From contig JAJAYM010000223.1 of the NCBI GenBank assembly GCA_027117675.1, positions 1-17,954 of the forward strand: a DNA stretch of 17,954 bases. Reading direction: 5' to 3'. This stretch comes from Actinomycetes bacterium (GTDB lineage Bacteria; Actinomycetota; Actinomycetes; JAHEKZ01). How positions within the stretch are numbered: the stretch's first letter is position 1; each line of letters begins with the position of its first letter. Positions 7,604 through 14,503 of this stretch are shown here, one piece after another. Under the pieces are notes generated by a model, which saw nothing but the letters and a program-made list of their open reading frames with translations, ran no database searches and had not been told where the DNA came from. A program made the position numbers and the translations under genes.

Positions 7604-7981
7604 ATGAGCACTCAAGAGTTCTTCGAGGGCGTCACCACATTCTTCGACCTCGCCGGGGTCGCCGTCCTGCTCGGCGGTCTGGTCCTTGCCGTGGTCGTGT
7701 CCGCCCGCTCGGTCGTCCGGCGCGACTCCGCGAGCGTCACCGTGGTCGTCTTCCGAAGTACCTTCGGGCGGGCGCTGCTGCTCTCATTGGAAATTCTGAT
7801 TGCGGCAGATCTCACCCGAACTCTCACGGTCGATCCGACGTTGGAGAACGTGTTCGTTCTCGGCGTCATCGTGATCATTCGAAGCGTCCTGTCCATCTCA
7901 CTGGACATTGAGATGGAGGGTGTCGTGCCGTGGCGGCGCCGAGCGGTGGACGCCGAGGAGCGACGTGAGGGAGAGACGTGA
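7604..7981 (+). CDS. DUF1622 family small integral membrane protein
   Basis: This 125-aa protein has at least two to three hydrophobic segments: about 15-34, 57-70 and 84-100. The pattern SLEILIAADLTRTLTVDPTLENVFVLGVIVIIRSVLSISLDIEME is typical of the DUF1622 family, whose molecular function is not known. A charged C-terminal tail rich in Arg and Glu (from about 111) is probably cytoplasmic. The ATG is placed immediately downstream of a TAGGGT -10 box, consistent with a leaderless transcript. The gene stands alone between the tRNA and the acetyltransferase. Confidence 0.85.
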   Translation: MSTQEFFEGVTTFFDLAGVAVLLGGLVLAVVVSARSVVRRDSASVTVVVFRSTFGRALLLSLEILIAADLTRTLTVDPTLENVFVLGVIVIIRSVLSISLDIEMEGVVPWRRRAVDAEERREGET

Positions 7982-8050
7982 CCGGCGCCCGTTGGGGTAA
8001 TGATTCGCGGCACTGTTGCCGGCTGCGAGCTGACCCGGAGGCCGTCCATC

Positions 8051-8056
8051 TAGCCT
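8051..8056 (+). promoter_or_regulatory. -10 box for a leaderless acetyltransferase mRNA
   Basis: TAGCCT, then 6 nt, then GTG at 8063. No Shine-Dalgarno sequence can fit. The -35 is weak: CTGACC at 8030-8035 gives only 15-nt spacing. Confidence 0.55.
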
Positions 8057-8062
8057 GCGAAC

Positions 8063-8887
8063 GTGGAAATTCGAACCGCCTCGCCTGAAGACCTTGACGC
8101 TGTCACCGACATTGCGGCGATCGTCGACCCACCAGTTGACGACGCTGACCTTGATGTCAGTTACTACCGGCACCTGCTTGAGCATGGACGCGTCGTCGTG
8201 GCGGAGGCGTCCGACATTGTCATCGGATACGCCGCGACAATCGGCGTCGATCGATCACGACACCTGAGCGACCTCTTCCTACACCAGGACGCCAGAGGAC
8301 AGCACATCGGTCGACGCCTGCTCGATGCTGTGTGGGAGACCGACGCCGCGCTCGCGCCGCGGCAGGCGTTCTCCTCGGTGCACCCGGCCGCAATGCCGCT
8401 CTACATTCGTGCGGGGATGACGCCGCTATGGCCGTTGCTCTACCTGAACGGTTCGGCGGCTGCATTACCCCCGAGCCGCCTGGACGTTCAGGAGATCGGC
8501 CTCGCGCTGGCAGCCGACCATGAGACGCAATGGCTTGGCTGGCGTCGACACGAGCAGTATGGCTACTGGATGCAACGCCCTGGCGCGCGAATCTTCGGCG
8601 TCCGCGATGCAGCCGGAATCGTTGCGGTCGGAGGCACCGCTCGCAACAGATCTATGCACTCGATTGGTCGCCTCGTGTGCGTCGACGCTTCGCTGTTGCC
8701 GGATGCGTTGGTCGCAGCAGCGTCGTGGGCTGGTGACGACGTGATGGTCGCGGTGCCCGGCGTAAGCCCTGCGGCATCGACGTTGGTCGACGCCGGATGG
8801 CGGATCGTCGGGCACGACATCTACTGCGCGAGCGAACCGGACCTCTTCGATCCGATGCGCGTGCTGCCGCACCCCGGGCTGCTCTGA
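8063..8887 (+). CDS. GNAT family N-acetyltransferase
   Basis: The protein has 274 aa. The first 130 residues form a recognisable GNAT domain: beta strands and the acetyl-CoA-binding motif A in LSDLFLHQDARGQHIGRRLLDAV (69-90), with the pyrophosphate-binding R-G-x-x-I-G loop at 78-83, followed by LYIRAGM (113-119), a typical motif B. The C-terminal half (about 135-274) has no clear motif but looks like a second, degenerate GNAT-type fold, as in two-domain actinobacterial acetyltransferases. The substrate cannot be predicted. The start is GTG at 8063, set by the leaderless promoter signature. The gene is convergent with the nitronate monooxygenase-like gene. Confidence 0.85.
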   Translation: MEIRTASPEDLDAVTDIAAIVDPPVDDADLDVSYYRHLLEHGRVVVAEASDIVIGYAATIGVDRSRHLSDLFLHQDARGQHIGRRLLDAVWETDAALAPRQAFSSVHPAAMPLYIRAGMTPLWPLLYLNGSAAALPPSRLDVQEIGLALAADHETQWLGWRRHEQYGYWMQRPGARIFGVRDAAGIVAVGGTARNRSMHSIGRLVCVDASLLPDALVAAASWAGDDVMVAVPGVSPAASTLVDAGWRIVGHDIYCASEPDLFDPMRVLPHPGLL

Positions 8888-8904
8888 CGTCGCCACACAA
8901 CGAG

Positions 8905-8954
8905 GAACGGCGCGGTCGATGCCACCCCCTCGTGTGGCACCGGCCCCGCCGTTC
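8905..8954. terminator. Long imperfect hairpin after the acetyltransferase
   Basis: Arms 8905-8925 and 8934-8954 pair over 18 of 21 positions around an 8-nt loop, starting 18 nt after the acetyltransferase stop. This fits a factor-independent terminator without a clear U tract, common in high-GC Gram-positives. The same hairpin covers the region just upstream of and including the start of the small ORF at 8919, so it could instead control that ORF. Confidence 0.6.
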
Positions 8955-9050
8955 ACAGAGTTCATCGGTCCCGAGGACGCCGATGTGTTCGGCCATGTGG
9001 GTGAACTCTGCGCCAGTCGGCCGATCGTGCTGCGGCGGCACACGCTCTGA
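8919..9050 (+). CDS. Possible small protein, 43 aa (hypothetical)
   Basis: An ATG at 8919 opens 43 codons ending with TGA at 9048-9050. The product begins MPPPRVAPAPPFTEF and ends RPIVLRRHTL. About three quarters of third codon positions are G or C, compatible with coding DNA here, though short. A GAGGA sequence (8902-8906) lies 12 nt upstream, slightly far for a ribosome site. The ORF begins inside a 21-bp-arm hairpin. Its terminal ACGCTCTGACGC is mirrored by the end of the convergent flavoprotein gene. I do not recognise a family. It may be a real small gene or chance. Confidence 0.35.
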   Translation: MPPPRVAPAPPFTEFIGPEDADVFGHVGELCASRPIVLRRHTL

Positions 9051-9068
9051 CGCGACTGCGTCAGAGCG
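9043..9068. terminator. Perfect 11-bp hairpin over the flavoprotein stop codon
   Basis: Arms 9043-9053 (CGCTCTGACGC) and 9058-9068 are perfectly complementary with a GACT loop. The stop codon of the minus-strand flavoprotein (9061-9063) and that of the candidate small ORF (9048-9050) both lie in the stem. The symmetry would allow termination in both directions. Confidence 0.65.
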
Positions 9069-10530
9069 TTGCGGGGTCGAGCTCGGAGAGCAGCCACTGC
9101 ATGACGTCGGAAGCCGACCAGCCGTCGGGGAAGATCTCAAGCAGGGCGTGCACGGCCTCGAGGTCTTGGCCCAGAGTCAGCAGCGGCGGCTCGGCTGCGC
9201 CGTCCGCGCGGATCTGCGGCACACCGGCGGACGCCAGCAGGCCGTTGCACAGACACTTGCGACCTTCGGTGTCTTCGAGCTGTCCGCCCTTGCGCAGGTA
9301 CGCGTCCACTGGTTCTGATGGACAGCGTTGCCCGATGGTCCCGTCGTCGCGCCGGTACGGGGTACGCAGATACCCGAGGTCACAGATCCGGCCGCGCTTG
9401 CTTGCGATCGCCGGGTCGGCCATGGTTCCCGCCATTTGCACAACTTTGAACGGAAAGCCCGTCGGGCTAGCCAGTGGATCGGTACGGACCTCGGCGGTTC
9501 CGGCGTCCAGTGAGGTGCGAAGCGCAGTGCGCAGCGGCTCGGAGAGCCCCGACTCGTGGCACAACGCGAACACCGTGCCGACCTGGACGCCCTGCGCGCC
9601 ACTTTCGCGTGCAGCGACCACATGCTTGGGAAAGGCCTGGCCGCCGGCGAGCCAGTAAGGCAGGCCAACCTTCGTGAGCTTGTCGAGGTCGACTACATCG
9701 CGCGGACCGTAGATCGGTTCGCCGCCTTCATCGAGCTCGTTGCGGCGGGGCGGGGCGTTGTGTCCGCCGGCCGTGGGGCCCTCGACGACGAAGCCGTCGG
9801 GGCGAGTGCTGTCGTCGCGCGCAAGGTAGGCGCCGAGGATGTGGGAGGAGATGATCGCGAGGAAGACCGGACGGGGCAGCGTGTTCGGCGCCGGGGGCGT
9901 CACAGCTCGCGGGTCGAGTGCGATGACCAGTTCATCGGACGACTCAGAGCCGACTACGTCGATCGGCAGCGACACGGAGCGTCCGTTGGCGAAGTCGTTG
10001 AGCAGGCGCGGTAAGTGCGTCGGGAGTCCGGCGCCCACCAGGACGACGTCGACGCGGGCGAGCATCGCGCCGTAGAGGGTGGCCGGCGTCCAGAGCTGGA
10101 TCTTCTCCAGCAGGTTGATGCCGACCGGCCCGTCGTGCCCCTGTTTGGCCATCGTCACCTGGACGAAGGCGCCGAGCACGGCCAACCGGACGGCGTCCAG
10201 CCGCTGGTGGTGGTCGAGGCGCGGGATGGGCCGGAACGGGGAACCAGGCTCGCGACCTTCTGGCCGGTAGAAGCGTTTGAGTGTCGCGGCGACGAAGTCC
10301 TGGTCGGGGTAGGCGGCCATCGCCTCGCGGACGTGCCCGCTCTGGTCGCCGTCTTGCAGCCAGCGGGCTACCAGCAGGTCTGAGGCGACGCCGCTGATGA
10401 CTCCGAGGCCGCCGTTCTGGGCGACCTGGCGGGCGAGCCGCCAGCTGGAGACGCCAACGCCCATGCCGCCTTGGATGACCGGTGGGAGGCGGCGTGCGCG
10501 CACGGCCGGCTCGAGGTGTTGGACGCTCAT
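9061..10530 (-). CDS. Nitronate monooxygenase-like FMN-dependent oxidoreductase (2-nitropropane dioxygenase family)
   Basis: This is a 489-aa TIM-barrel flavoprotein. Family features are VIQGGMGVGVSS near the N-terminus (18-29), an EGPTAGGHN segment with a His at 257 in the position of the family's active-site His, and GGQAFPKHVVAARESGAQGVQVGTVFAL (296-323), which matches the FMN phosphate-binding region. The C-terminal part has Cys383, Cys403 and CLC at 426-428 (KCLCNGLL), an extension seen in a long-form subgroup of the family. The physiological substrate is unknown. Nitronates or another small oxidisable compound are possible. I chose ATG at 10530 because it lies just after a full promoter; the frame stays open to 10593, but that would put the 20-bp operator inside the gene. 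Confidence 0.85.
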   Translation of the reverse strand: MSVQHLEPAVRARRLPPVIQGGMGVGVSSWRLARQVAQNGGLGVISGVASDLLVARWLQDGDQSGHVREAMAAYPDQDFVAATLKRFYRPEGREPGSPFRPIPRLDHHQRLDAVRLAVLGAFVQVTMAKQGHDGPVGINLLEKIQLWTPATLYGAMLARVDVVLVGAGLPTHLPRLLNDFANGRSVSLPIDVVGSESSDELVIALDPRAVTPPAPNTLPRPVFLAIISSHILGAYLARDDSTRPDGFVVEGPTAGGHNAPPRRNELDEGGEPIYGPRDVVDLDKLTKVGLPYWLAGGQAFPKHVVAARESGAQGVQVGTVFALCHESGLSEPLRTALRTSLDAGTAEVRTDPLASPTGFPFKVVQMAGTMADPAIASKRGRICDLGYLRTPYRRDDGTIGQRCPSEPVDAYLRKGGQLEDTEGRKCLCNGLLASAGVPQIRADGAAEPPLLTLGQDLEAVHALLEIFPDGWSASDVMQWLLSELDPATL

Positions 10531-10538
10531 GGTGATAT

Positions 10539-10558
10539 AACCTACGGTACCGTAGGTT
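10539..10558. promoter_or_regulatory. Perfect 20-bp palindromic operator upstream of the flavoprotein gene
   Basis: AACCTACGGTACCGTAGGTT is a perfect palindrome. On the minus strand it overlaps the -10 hexamer and most of the spacer of the flavoprotein promoter, the classic position for a repressor. Size and symmetry resemble operators of TetR-family regulators, but this is inference: no regulator gene is in the window. It also lies 66 bp upstream of the divergent glycosylase gene, so it could affect both. Confidence 0.75.
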
Positions 10559-10568
10559 GGCGTTTCAA
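10539..10568 (-). promoter_or_regulatory. Promoter of the nitronate monooxygenase-like gene
   Basis: On the minus strand TTGAAA (10568-10563) and TAGGTT (10544-10539) are separated by 18 nt. This is the best -35/-10 pair in the window. The ATG follows 8 nt after the -10, so the message is probably leaderless. Confidence 0.65.
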
Positions 10569-10612
10569 GGCCAAAGGTCCCGGTCAGGGCCACATCTTCG
10601 TGGGCAGCGGGC

Positions 10613-10618
10613 CAGAAT
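10613..10618 (+). promoter_or_regulatory. Weak candidate -10 box for the Fpg/Nei gene
   Basis: CAGAAT lies 6 nt before the GTG at 10625, the same spacing as the leaderless promoters elsewhere. The first base deviates from TAnnnT. An alternative TAGGTT on the plus strand (10553-10558) would give a leader of about 60 nt. Confidence 0.3.
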
Positions 10619-10624
10619 GGCCGG

Positions 10625-11482
10625 GTGCCGGAGCTGCCCGAGGTAGAGGCGCTCGCCGGATTTCTCCGCGAGCGACTGGTCGGACGCGTGGTGGCTGGCG
10701 TCTACGTCGCCGGAATCGCGACGCTGAAGACGTATGACCCGCCGGTGACCTCCCTGGGCGGGTTGTCGATCACCGACGTCGTCCGGCGAGGGAAGTTCCT
10801 CGACATCGACGTCGACGGTTTGCACCTGGCCGTGCACCTGGCGCGCGCTGGATGGGTGCGGTGGCGCGAGTCGTTGCCCGAGACCCCCTTGAGGCCGGGG
10901 AAGGGGCCGATCGTTCTGCGGGTGCATCTCGACGACGGCTCAGGCCTCGACTTCACCGAGGCTGGCACGACGAAGAAGCTGGCCGTCTACGTCGTCCGCG
11001 ACGCGTCCGATGTGCCGGGGATTGCCCGGCTAGGTCCTGACCCGCTGACCCTCGATCGCGCAGCCCTCGAAGCCCTGTTGGACGAGCACGCGCGCACCCA
11101 GCTGAAGGGTCTGTTACGCAGCCAGTCGATCATCGCCGGCATCGGCAACGCCTACAGCGACGAGATCTTGCACGTCGCCAGGCTGTCACCTTTCGGGTTG
11201 GCAGGGAACCTCGATGACGACGGGCGGGGGCGGCTCTTCGTGGCGATCGGGTCAACCCTGCGCGATGCCGTCGAGCGCTCCGCCGGCCTTCCGGCGTCCG
11301 AGCTCAAAGACGACAAACGCGCGGCGATGCGCGTCCACGGGCGGACCGGCCAGGAGTGCCCGGAGTGCGGCGACGTCGTCCGAGAGGTTTCGTTCGCCGA
11401 CTCGTCCCTGCAGTACTGCGCCAGGTGTCAGACGGGCGGCAAACTGCTGGCCGACCGCAGGCTTTCGCGCCTGCTGAAGTAG
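10625..11482 (+). CDS. Fpg/Nei family DNA glycosylase/AP lyase
   Basis: This is a base-excision repair enzyme of 285 aa that removes oxidised bases and cleaves the abasic site. The N-terminus reads (M)PELPEVEAL: Pro2 (nucleophile after Met removal) and Glu3 are the catalytic pair. Lys57 in RRGKFL is the conserved lysine. The helix-two-turn-helix includes IGNAYSDEILH (173-183). A C-terminal C4 zinc finger uses Cys245, Cys248, Cys265 and Cys268. By eye, the Arg that precedes the third zinc Cys in classical Fpg (R-x-T-F-Y-C) is Ser here (DSSLQYC), so substrate preference may differ from MutM; I therefore give no symbol. The start is GTG at 10625, required to begin with Pro at position 2. Confidence 0.92.
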   Translation: MPELPEVEALAGFLRERLVGRVVAGVYVAGIATLKTYDPPVTSLGGLSITDVVRRGKFLDIDVDGLHLAVHLARAGWVRWRESLPETPLRPGKGPIVLRVHLDDGSGLDFTEAGTTKKLAVYVVRDASDVPGIARLGPDPLTLDRAALEALLDEHARTQLKGLLRSQSIIAGIGNAYSDEILHVARLSPFGLAGNLDDDGRGRLFVAIGSTLRDAVERSAGLPASELKDDKRAAMRVHGRTGQECPECGDVVREVSFADSSLQYCARCQTGGKLLADRRLSRLLK

Positions 11483-11492
11483 CAGGACGCCT

Positions 11493-11528
11493 GAATGCCC
11501 GGCGTGCCCTTAAGCACGCCGGGCATTC
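11493..11528. terminator. Strong bidirectional hairpin terminator
   Basis: Perfect 15-bp arms 11493-11507 and 11514-11528 flank a CCTTAA loop. It sits 10 nt after the glycosylase stop and 11 nt after the stop of the convergent secreted-protein gene, so it can serve both. Confidence 0.85.
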
Positions 11529-11539
11529 GCTAAGGACTG

Positions 11540-12163
11540 TCAGATATCGGCGCGCACAGTTGCAGTACCGAACGGCAGGCCCTCGGTGAAGACCGCGGTG
11601 CCGAGAGATGCGTTGAGCGCCTCAGCGGCCGCCTTGGTCAGCTCGAGGCGGACGCCGGTCAGCACAGCGAATCCGTCCGAGGTCAGGGTCGGCACGAGGG
11701 TGGTCGGGATGACCTTGAACACCGGCACCTCGGCTGGCTGGTTGTTGACCTTGGTCGCGTAAAGCAGACCTTCGCCGAGGCGGATGTCGAAGTCACTGAC
11801 CTTCAGCGCCTTGAAGTTGCGCAAGTTGACGAAGCGCACGCCACCGGTGTGCGCGATCTCGCCACCTGTGATGGTGAGCGGGTTGCCGGCAGTTGTCACG
11901 AAGCTGTCGGAAGTGATCGGGAAGCCGTATCGAACGGTTGGTCCCTGCTGAGTCCACACCAGCGAGGTCTTCGCGGCGGTGGCGTACGGCAGGATCCGGT
12001 TCTGGAGCAGCGCCTTGGTGACGGCCGGGTTGACGGTCACCGAGGTCACTCCGCCATTGATCGGAACGGTGCTGTCAGACGTGGCTTGGGCTGGAACGAT
12101 GCTGATGCCGACGGCAAGGGCACCGGCGGTGGCGACCACCGCAAGTCGATGCAGGACACGCAT
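11540..12163 (-). CDS. Small secreted protein of unknown function
   Basis: The protein has 207 aa from ATG 12163, which has GGGAG 5 nt upstream; an ATG at 12175 is in frame but has no such site. A signal peptide is clear: MRVLHRL, a hydrophobic core (8-24) and AQA before a likely cleavage after residue 27. The mature part is Thr/Val/Leu-rich and looks all-beta. It includes GFPITSDSF, GGEIAHTGGVRFVN, a DFDIRLGEGLLYATKV segment and a C-terminal LTKAAAEALNASLGTAVFTEGLPFGTA. This arrangement resembles HtaA-like actinobacterial exported proteins. I cannot confirm that link or a haem function, and there is no Cys, LPXTG or C-terminal TM. It is divergent from the FAD oxidase gene. Confidence 0.85.
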   Translation of the reverse strand: MRVLHRLAVVATAGALAVGISIVPAQATSDSTVPINGGVTSVTVNPAVTKALLQNRILPYATAAKTSLVWTQQGPTVRYGFPITSDSFVTTAGNPLTITGGEIAHTGGVRFVNLRNFKALKVSDFDIRLGEGLLYATKVNNQPAEVPVFKVIPTTLVPTLTSDGFAVLTGVRLELTKAAAEALNASLGTAVFTEGLPFGTATVRADI

Positions 12164-12259
12164 GATGACTCCCATCAGGAAGAGGGCTAGGTGCCGGTAC
12201 TTCCGACCGAAGGGCCCCAGTGGATGCAGGGTTCACCGGCCACTTCGCTGGGTGATGGC

Positions 12260-12265
12260 TAGGCT
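12260..12265 (+). promoter_or_regulatory. -10 box for a leaderless FAD-oxidase mRNA
   Basis: TAGGCT, then 7 nt, then GTG at 12273. The spacing fixes the start codon and rules out the longer open frame upstream as coding. Confidence 0.55.
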
Positions 12266-12272
12266 GCCGAAC

Positions 12273-13604
12273 GTGAGCGTGCTGGTCCGACTGAGGGATG
12301 CCGTTGGGGCTGCGCACGTGCTCTCCGACGCCGACGTGACGCGGCCGTACGGCACCGACTGGACGGGGCGCTGGTCGGTCGTGCCGCTTGCCGTCGTCCG
12401 GCCGGCGAACACCGCTGAGGTGATCGCGGTGATGCAGGTGTGCGCCACCGAAGGCCTATCCGTTGTTCCGCAGGGTGGCAACACCGGCTTGGTCGGCGGT
12501 TCGGTGCCGGGTCAAGCGGACGCCGTTGTGCTCTCGCTGCGACGACTCACCGCACACTCCACCATCGACACGGCGAGCCAACAGGTGACGGTGGGTGCGG
12601 GAACGACTATCGCCCAGGTTCATGCGATTGCCGCGGCGAGCGGCCTCACCTACGGCGTCGACCTGGCGTCCCGTGACTCGGCAACGATCGGCGGCACGGT
12701 CGCGACCAACGCCGGCGGCGTTCGCGTCGTGCGATTCGGCGACACCCGAGCGCAGGTGGTCGGGGTCGAAGCAGTCTTCGCCGATGGGACGCTCATGGAT
12801 CGCACTGGCGCGCTGCCCAAGGACTCGGCCGGCTACGACATCTCGCGGCTGCTGGTGGGAAGCGAGGGGACGCTCGCGGTGGTGACAACCGTTCGGTTGC
12901 AGTTGCGTGACCAGCTACCGGCGGATCGGGTCACCGCAATGGTGGGAGTCGCGTCGCTGGGCGAAGCAGTCGAGCTGCTTCACCGGGTTGCCCGTTCGCG
13001 CGACGAGTTGTTCGCCGCCGAGTACATCGACGACCACGGCATGCAGCTGGTATGCCAGGTGTCCGGCCTCCCACACCCGCTGTCCGCCCGATGGCCGTAC
13101 TACCTGCTGACCGAGACCACCCGGACACCGCTCCTGGCAGCGTCATGCGACGCGGCCGTCGATCGCCGGCTCTGGGCCTACCGCGAGCGACAGTCGGAGG
13201 CGGCCGCCACGCTCGGTCCTGGCCACTCCCTCGACATCGCGCTTGCACCCAGCAACCTCGACGACTTCCTCGCGCGGCTACCGGACATGGTGCGACCGCA
13301 CCGCGTCTTCACGTTCGGGCACTTGGCTGAGGGCAACGTGCACATCCAGGTCAACGGCCCCGAACCAGACGACCTCGGGCCAGCAGACGCCGTACTCGCG
13401 GAAGTTGCTGCGCTCGGTGGAAGCGTCAGCTCCGAGCACGGCGTCGGACGCGCCAAGCCGAGGTACCTACCGCTGACCAGGGACGCCGCCGAGATCTCTG
13501 CGATGCGTGCCATCAAGAACGCCATGGACCCGCAAGGGCTGCTCAATCCCGGTGTGCTGTTCACCCGCGAGCCACCTTCGAATGCGACGATGTCTGCACC
13601 ATGA
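12273..13604 (+). CDS. FAD-linked oxidase, GlcD / D-2-hydroxyacid dehydrogenase family
   Basis: This 443-aa flavoenzyme probably oxidises a D-2-hydroxyacid (D-lactate, glycolate or D-2-hydroxyglutarate class). The N-terminal PCMH-type FAD domain shows VVPQGGNTGLVGGSVP (64-79), GGTVATNAGGVRVVRFGDTR (140-159) and SAGYDISRLLVGSEGTLAVVT (185-205). The C-terminal FAD-oxidase domain has GHLAEGNVHIQV (349-360, with the two His expected at the metal/substrate site), SSEHGVGRAK (386-395) and LLNPGVLF (423-430). No Fe-S domain is fused. The frame is open back to 11979, across the divergent gene, but the leaderless promoter at 12260 places the start at GTG 12273. Its TGA overlaps the next gene's ATG by 4 nt. 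Confidence 0.88.
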   Translation: MSVLVRLRDAVGAAHVLSDADVTRPYGTDWTGRWSVVPLAVVRPANTAEVIAVMQVCATEGLSVVPQGGNTGLVGGSVPGQADAVVLSLRRLTAHSTIDTASQQVTVGAGTTIAQVHAIAAASGLTYGVDLASRDSATIGGTVATNAGGVRVVRFGDTRAQVVGVEAVFADGTLMDRTGALPKDSAGYDISRLLVGSEGTLAVVTTVRLQLRDQLPADRVTAMVGVASLGEAVELLHRVARSRDELFAAEYIDDHGMQLVCQVSGLPHPLSARWPYYLLTETTRTPLLAASCDAAVDRRLWAYRERQSEAAATLGPGHSLDIALAPSNLDDFLARLPDMVRPHRVFTFGHLAEGNVHIQVNGPEPDDLGPADAVLAEVAALGGSVSSEHGVGRAKPRYLPLTRDAAEISAMRAIKNAMDPQGLLNPGVLFTREPPSNATMSAP

Positions 13605-14449
13605 GTTCTGGGACGTCGGCGCCGCGCCGCCCGCTGGTGATTGCGCACCGGGGCGCGTCCGAGCACATGCCCGAACACACCCTGGCCGCCTATGTGCAGG
13701 CGATCGACGACGGTGCCGACGGTCTTGAGGCCGACGTGCGGCTCACCGCCGACGGCCACCTCGTGTGCGTACACGATCGACGCATCGACCGGACATCCGA
13801 TGGAGAAGGTGCGCTCTCCACTCTCGAGCTGGCCGATCTCAAGTCGCTCGACTTCGGCGGTTGGCAGCAAGCACCAGGGGCCATCGAGCTGCCCGACCAG
13901 GTGAGCGCCGACCACTCGCAGGTGCTCACCCTCGAGCGTCTGCTGGAACTAGTGGTCGACTCACCGCGGCACATCCAGTTGCTCGTCGAGACCAAGCACC
14001 CGACGCGGTATGCCGGCCTCGTCGAACGGCGACTGGTCGAGATGCTGCGCAGATTCGGTCTCGACGGTTGGGTGCCGATCGAGGAGACGCGGGTCAGCAT
14101 GATGAGCTTCAGCGACGTTGCGCTGCGCCGAGTGCGCCGACTCGCGCCCGGGGTTCCCCTCGTCATGTTGATGGAGCGCGTTCCCGTGGCCTATCGGTCG
14201 GGCATGTTGCCAAAGGGTGTGCGCGTTGCAGGCCCAGGCCTTCCGGTGGTCAAGGCACATCCGCGCTACACACGACGGGTGCAGGATGCCGGATCGCGCG
14301 TCTTCGTCTGGACCGTCGATGATCCGGTCGACGTCGAACTGGTGTGCAGAATGGGCGTGGACGCCATCATCACGAACCGGCCGCGCGAAGTGCGGCTGCA
14401 GGTCGACGCGCTCACCCGGCCTCGGGATGGGTCACCGAAGGCGCCCTGA
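13601..14449 (+). CDS. Glycerophosphodiester phosphodiesterase (GDPD family)
   Basis: The protein (282 aa) hydrolyses glycerophosphodiesters to sn-glycerol-3-phosphate and an alcohol. No signal peptide is seen, so it is cytoplasmic. Active-site features of the GDPD TIM barrel are visible: H16-R-G, E43 and D45 (GLEADVRLTADG), H58-D59, E130 and K132 (LLVETKHP), and W237 in FVWTVDD with a final AIITNRP (255-261). The ATG at 13601 overlaps the oxidase stop (ATGA), so the two genes are probably translationally coupled; whether their reactions are linked is unknown. The stop is embedded in a 17-bp tandem duplication. Confidence 0.92.
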   Translation: MSSGTSAPRRPLVIAHRGASEHMPEHTLAAYVQAIDDGADGLEADVRLTADGHLVCVHDRRIDRTSDGEGALSTLELADLKSLDFGGWQQAPGAIELPDQVSADHSQVLTLERLLELVVDSPRHIQLLVETKHPTRYAGLVERRLVEMLRRFGLDGWVPIEETRVSMMSFSDVALRRVRRLAPGVPLVMLMERVPVAYRSGMLPKGVRVAGPGLPVVKAHPRYTRRVQDAGSRVFVWTVDDPVDVELVCRMGVDAIITNRPREVRLQVDALTRPRDGSPKAP

Positions 14450-14475
14450 GTCATGGACCGCCCTGAGTCATTGAC
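14442..14475. repeat. Near-perfect 17-bp tandem duplication across the GDPD stop
   Basis: Units 14442-14458 (CGCCCTGAGTCATGGAC) and 14459-14475 differ at one base. The first unit contains the TGA stop (14447-14449), so the duplication copies the stop and the sequence after it. A third partial copy of the first 5 bases follows. Confidence 0.85.
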
Positions 14476-14503
14476 CGCCCGACCGTCCGGACCATCAGTT
14501 CAC

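Noticed and set aside
7423..7911. 162-codon plus-strand open frame over the tRNA and DUF1622 gene
   Set aside because: It starts inside the tRNA and reads the DUF1622 gene out of frame with an Arg-rich composition typical of high-GC shadows.
11979..12272. N-terminal extension of the FAD oxidase frame (98 codons)
   Set aside because: It runs antisense through the signal-peptide region of the divergent secreted gene, has no family similarity, and crosses the -10 box at 12260.
13178..13915. 245-codon open frame antisense to the oxidase/GDPD junction
   Set aside because: It is fully antisense to two recognised enzymes; length alone is not evidence at this GC content.
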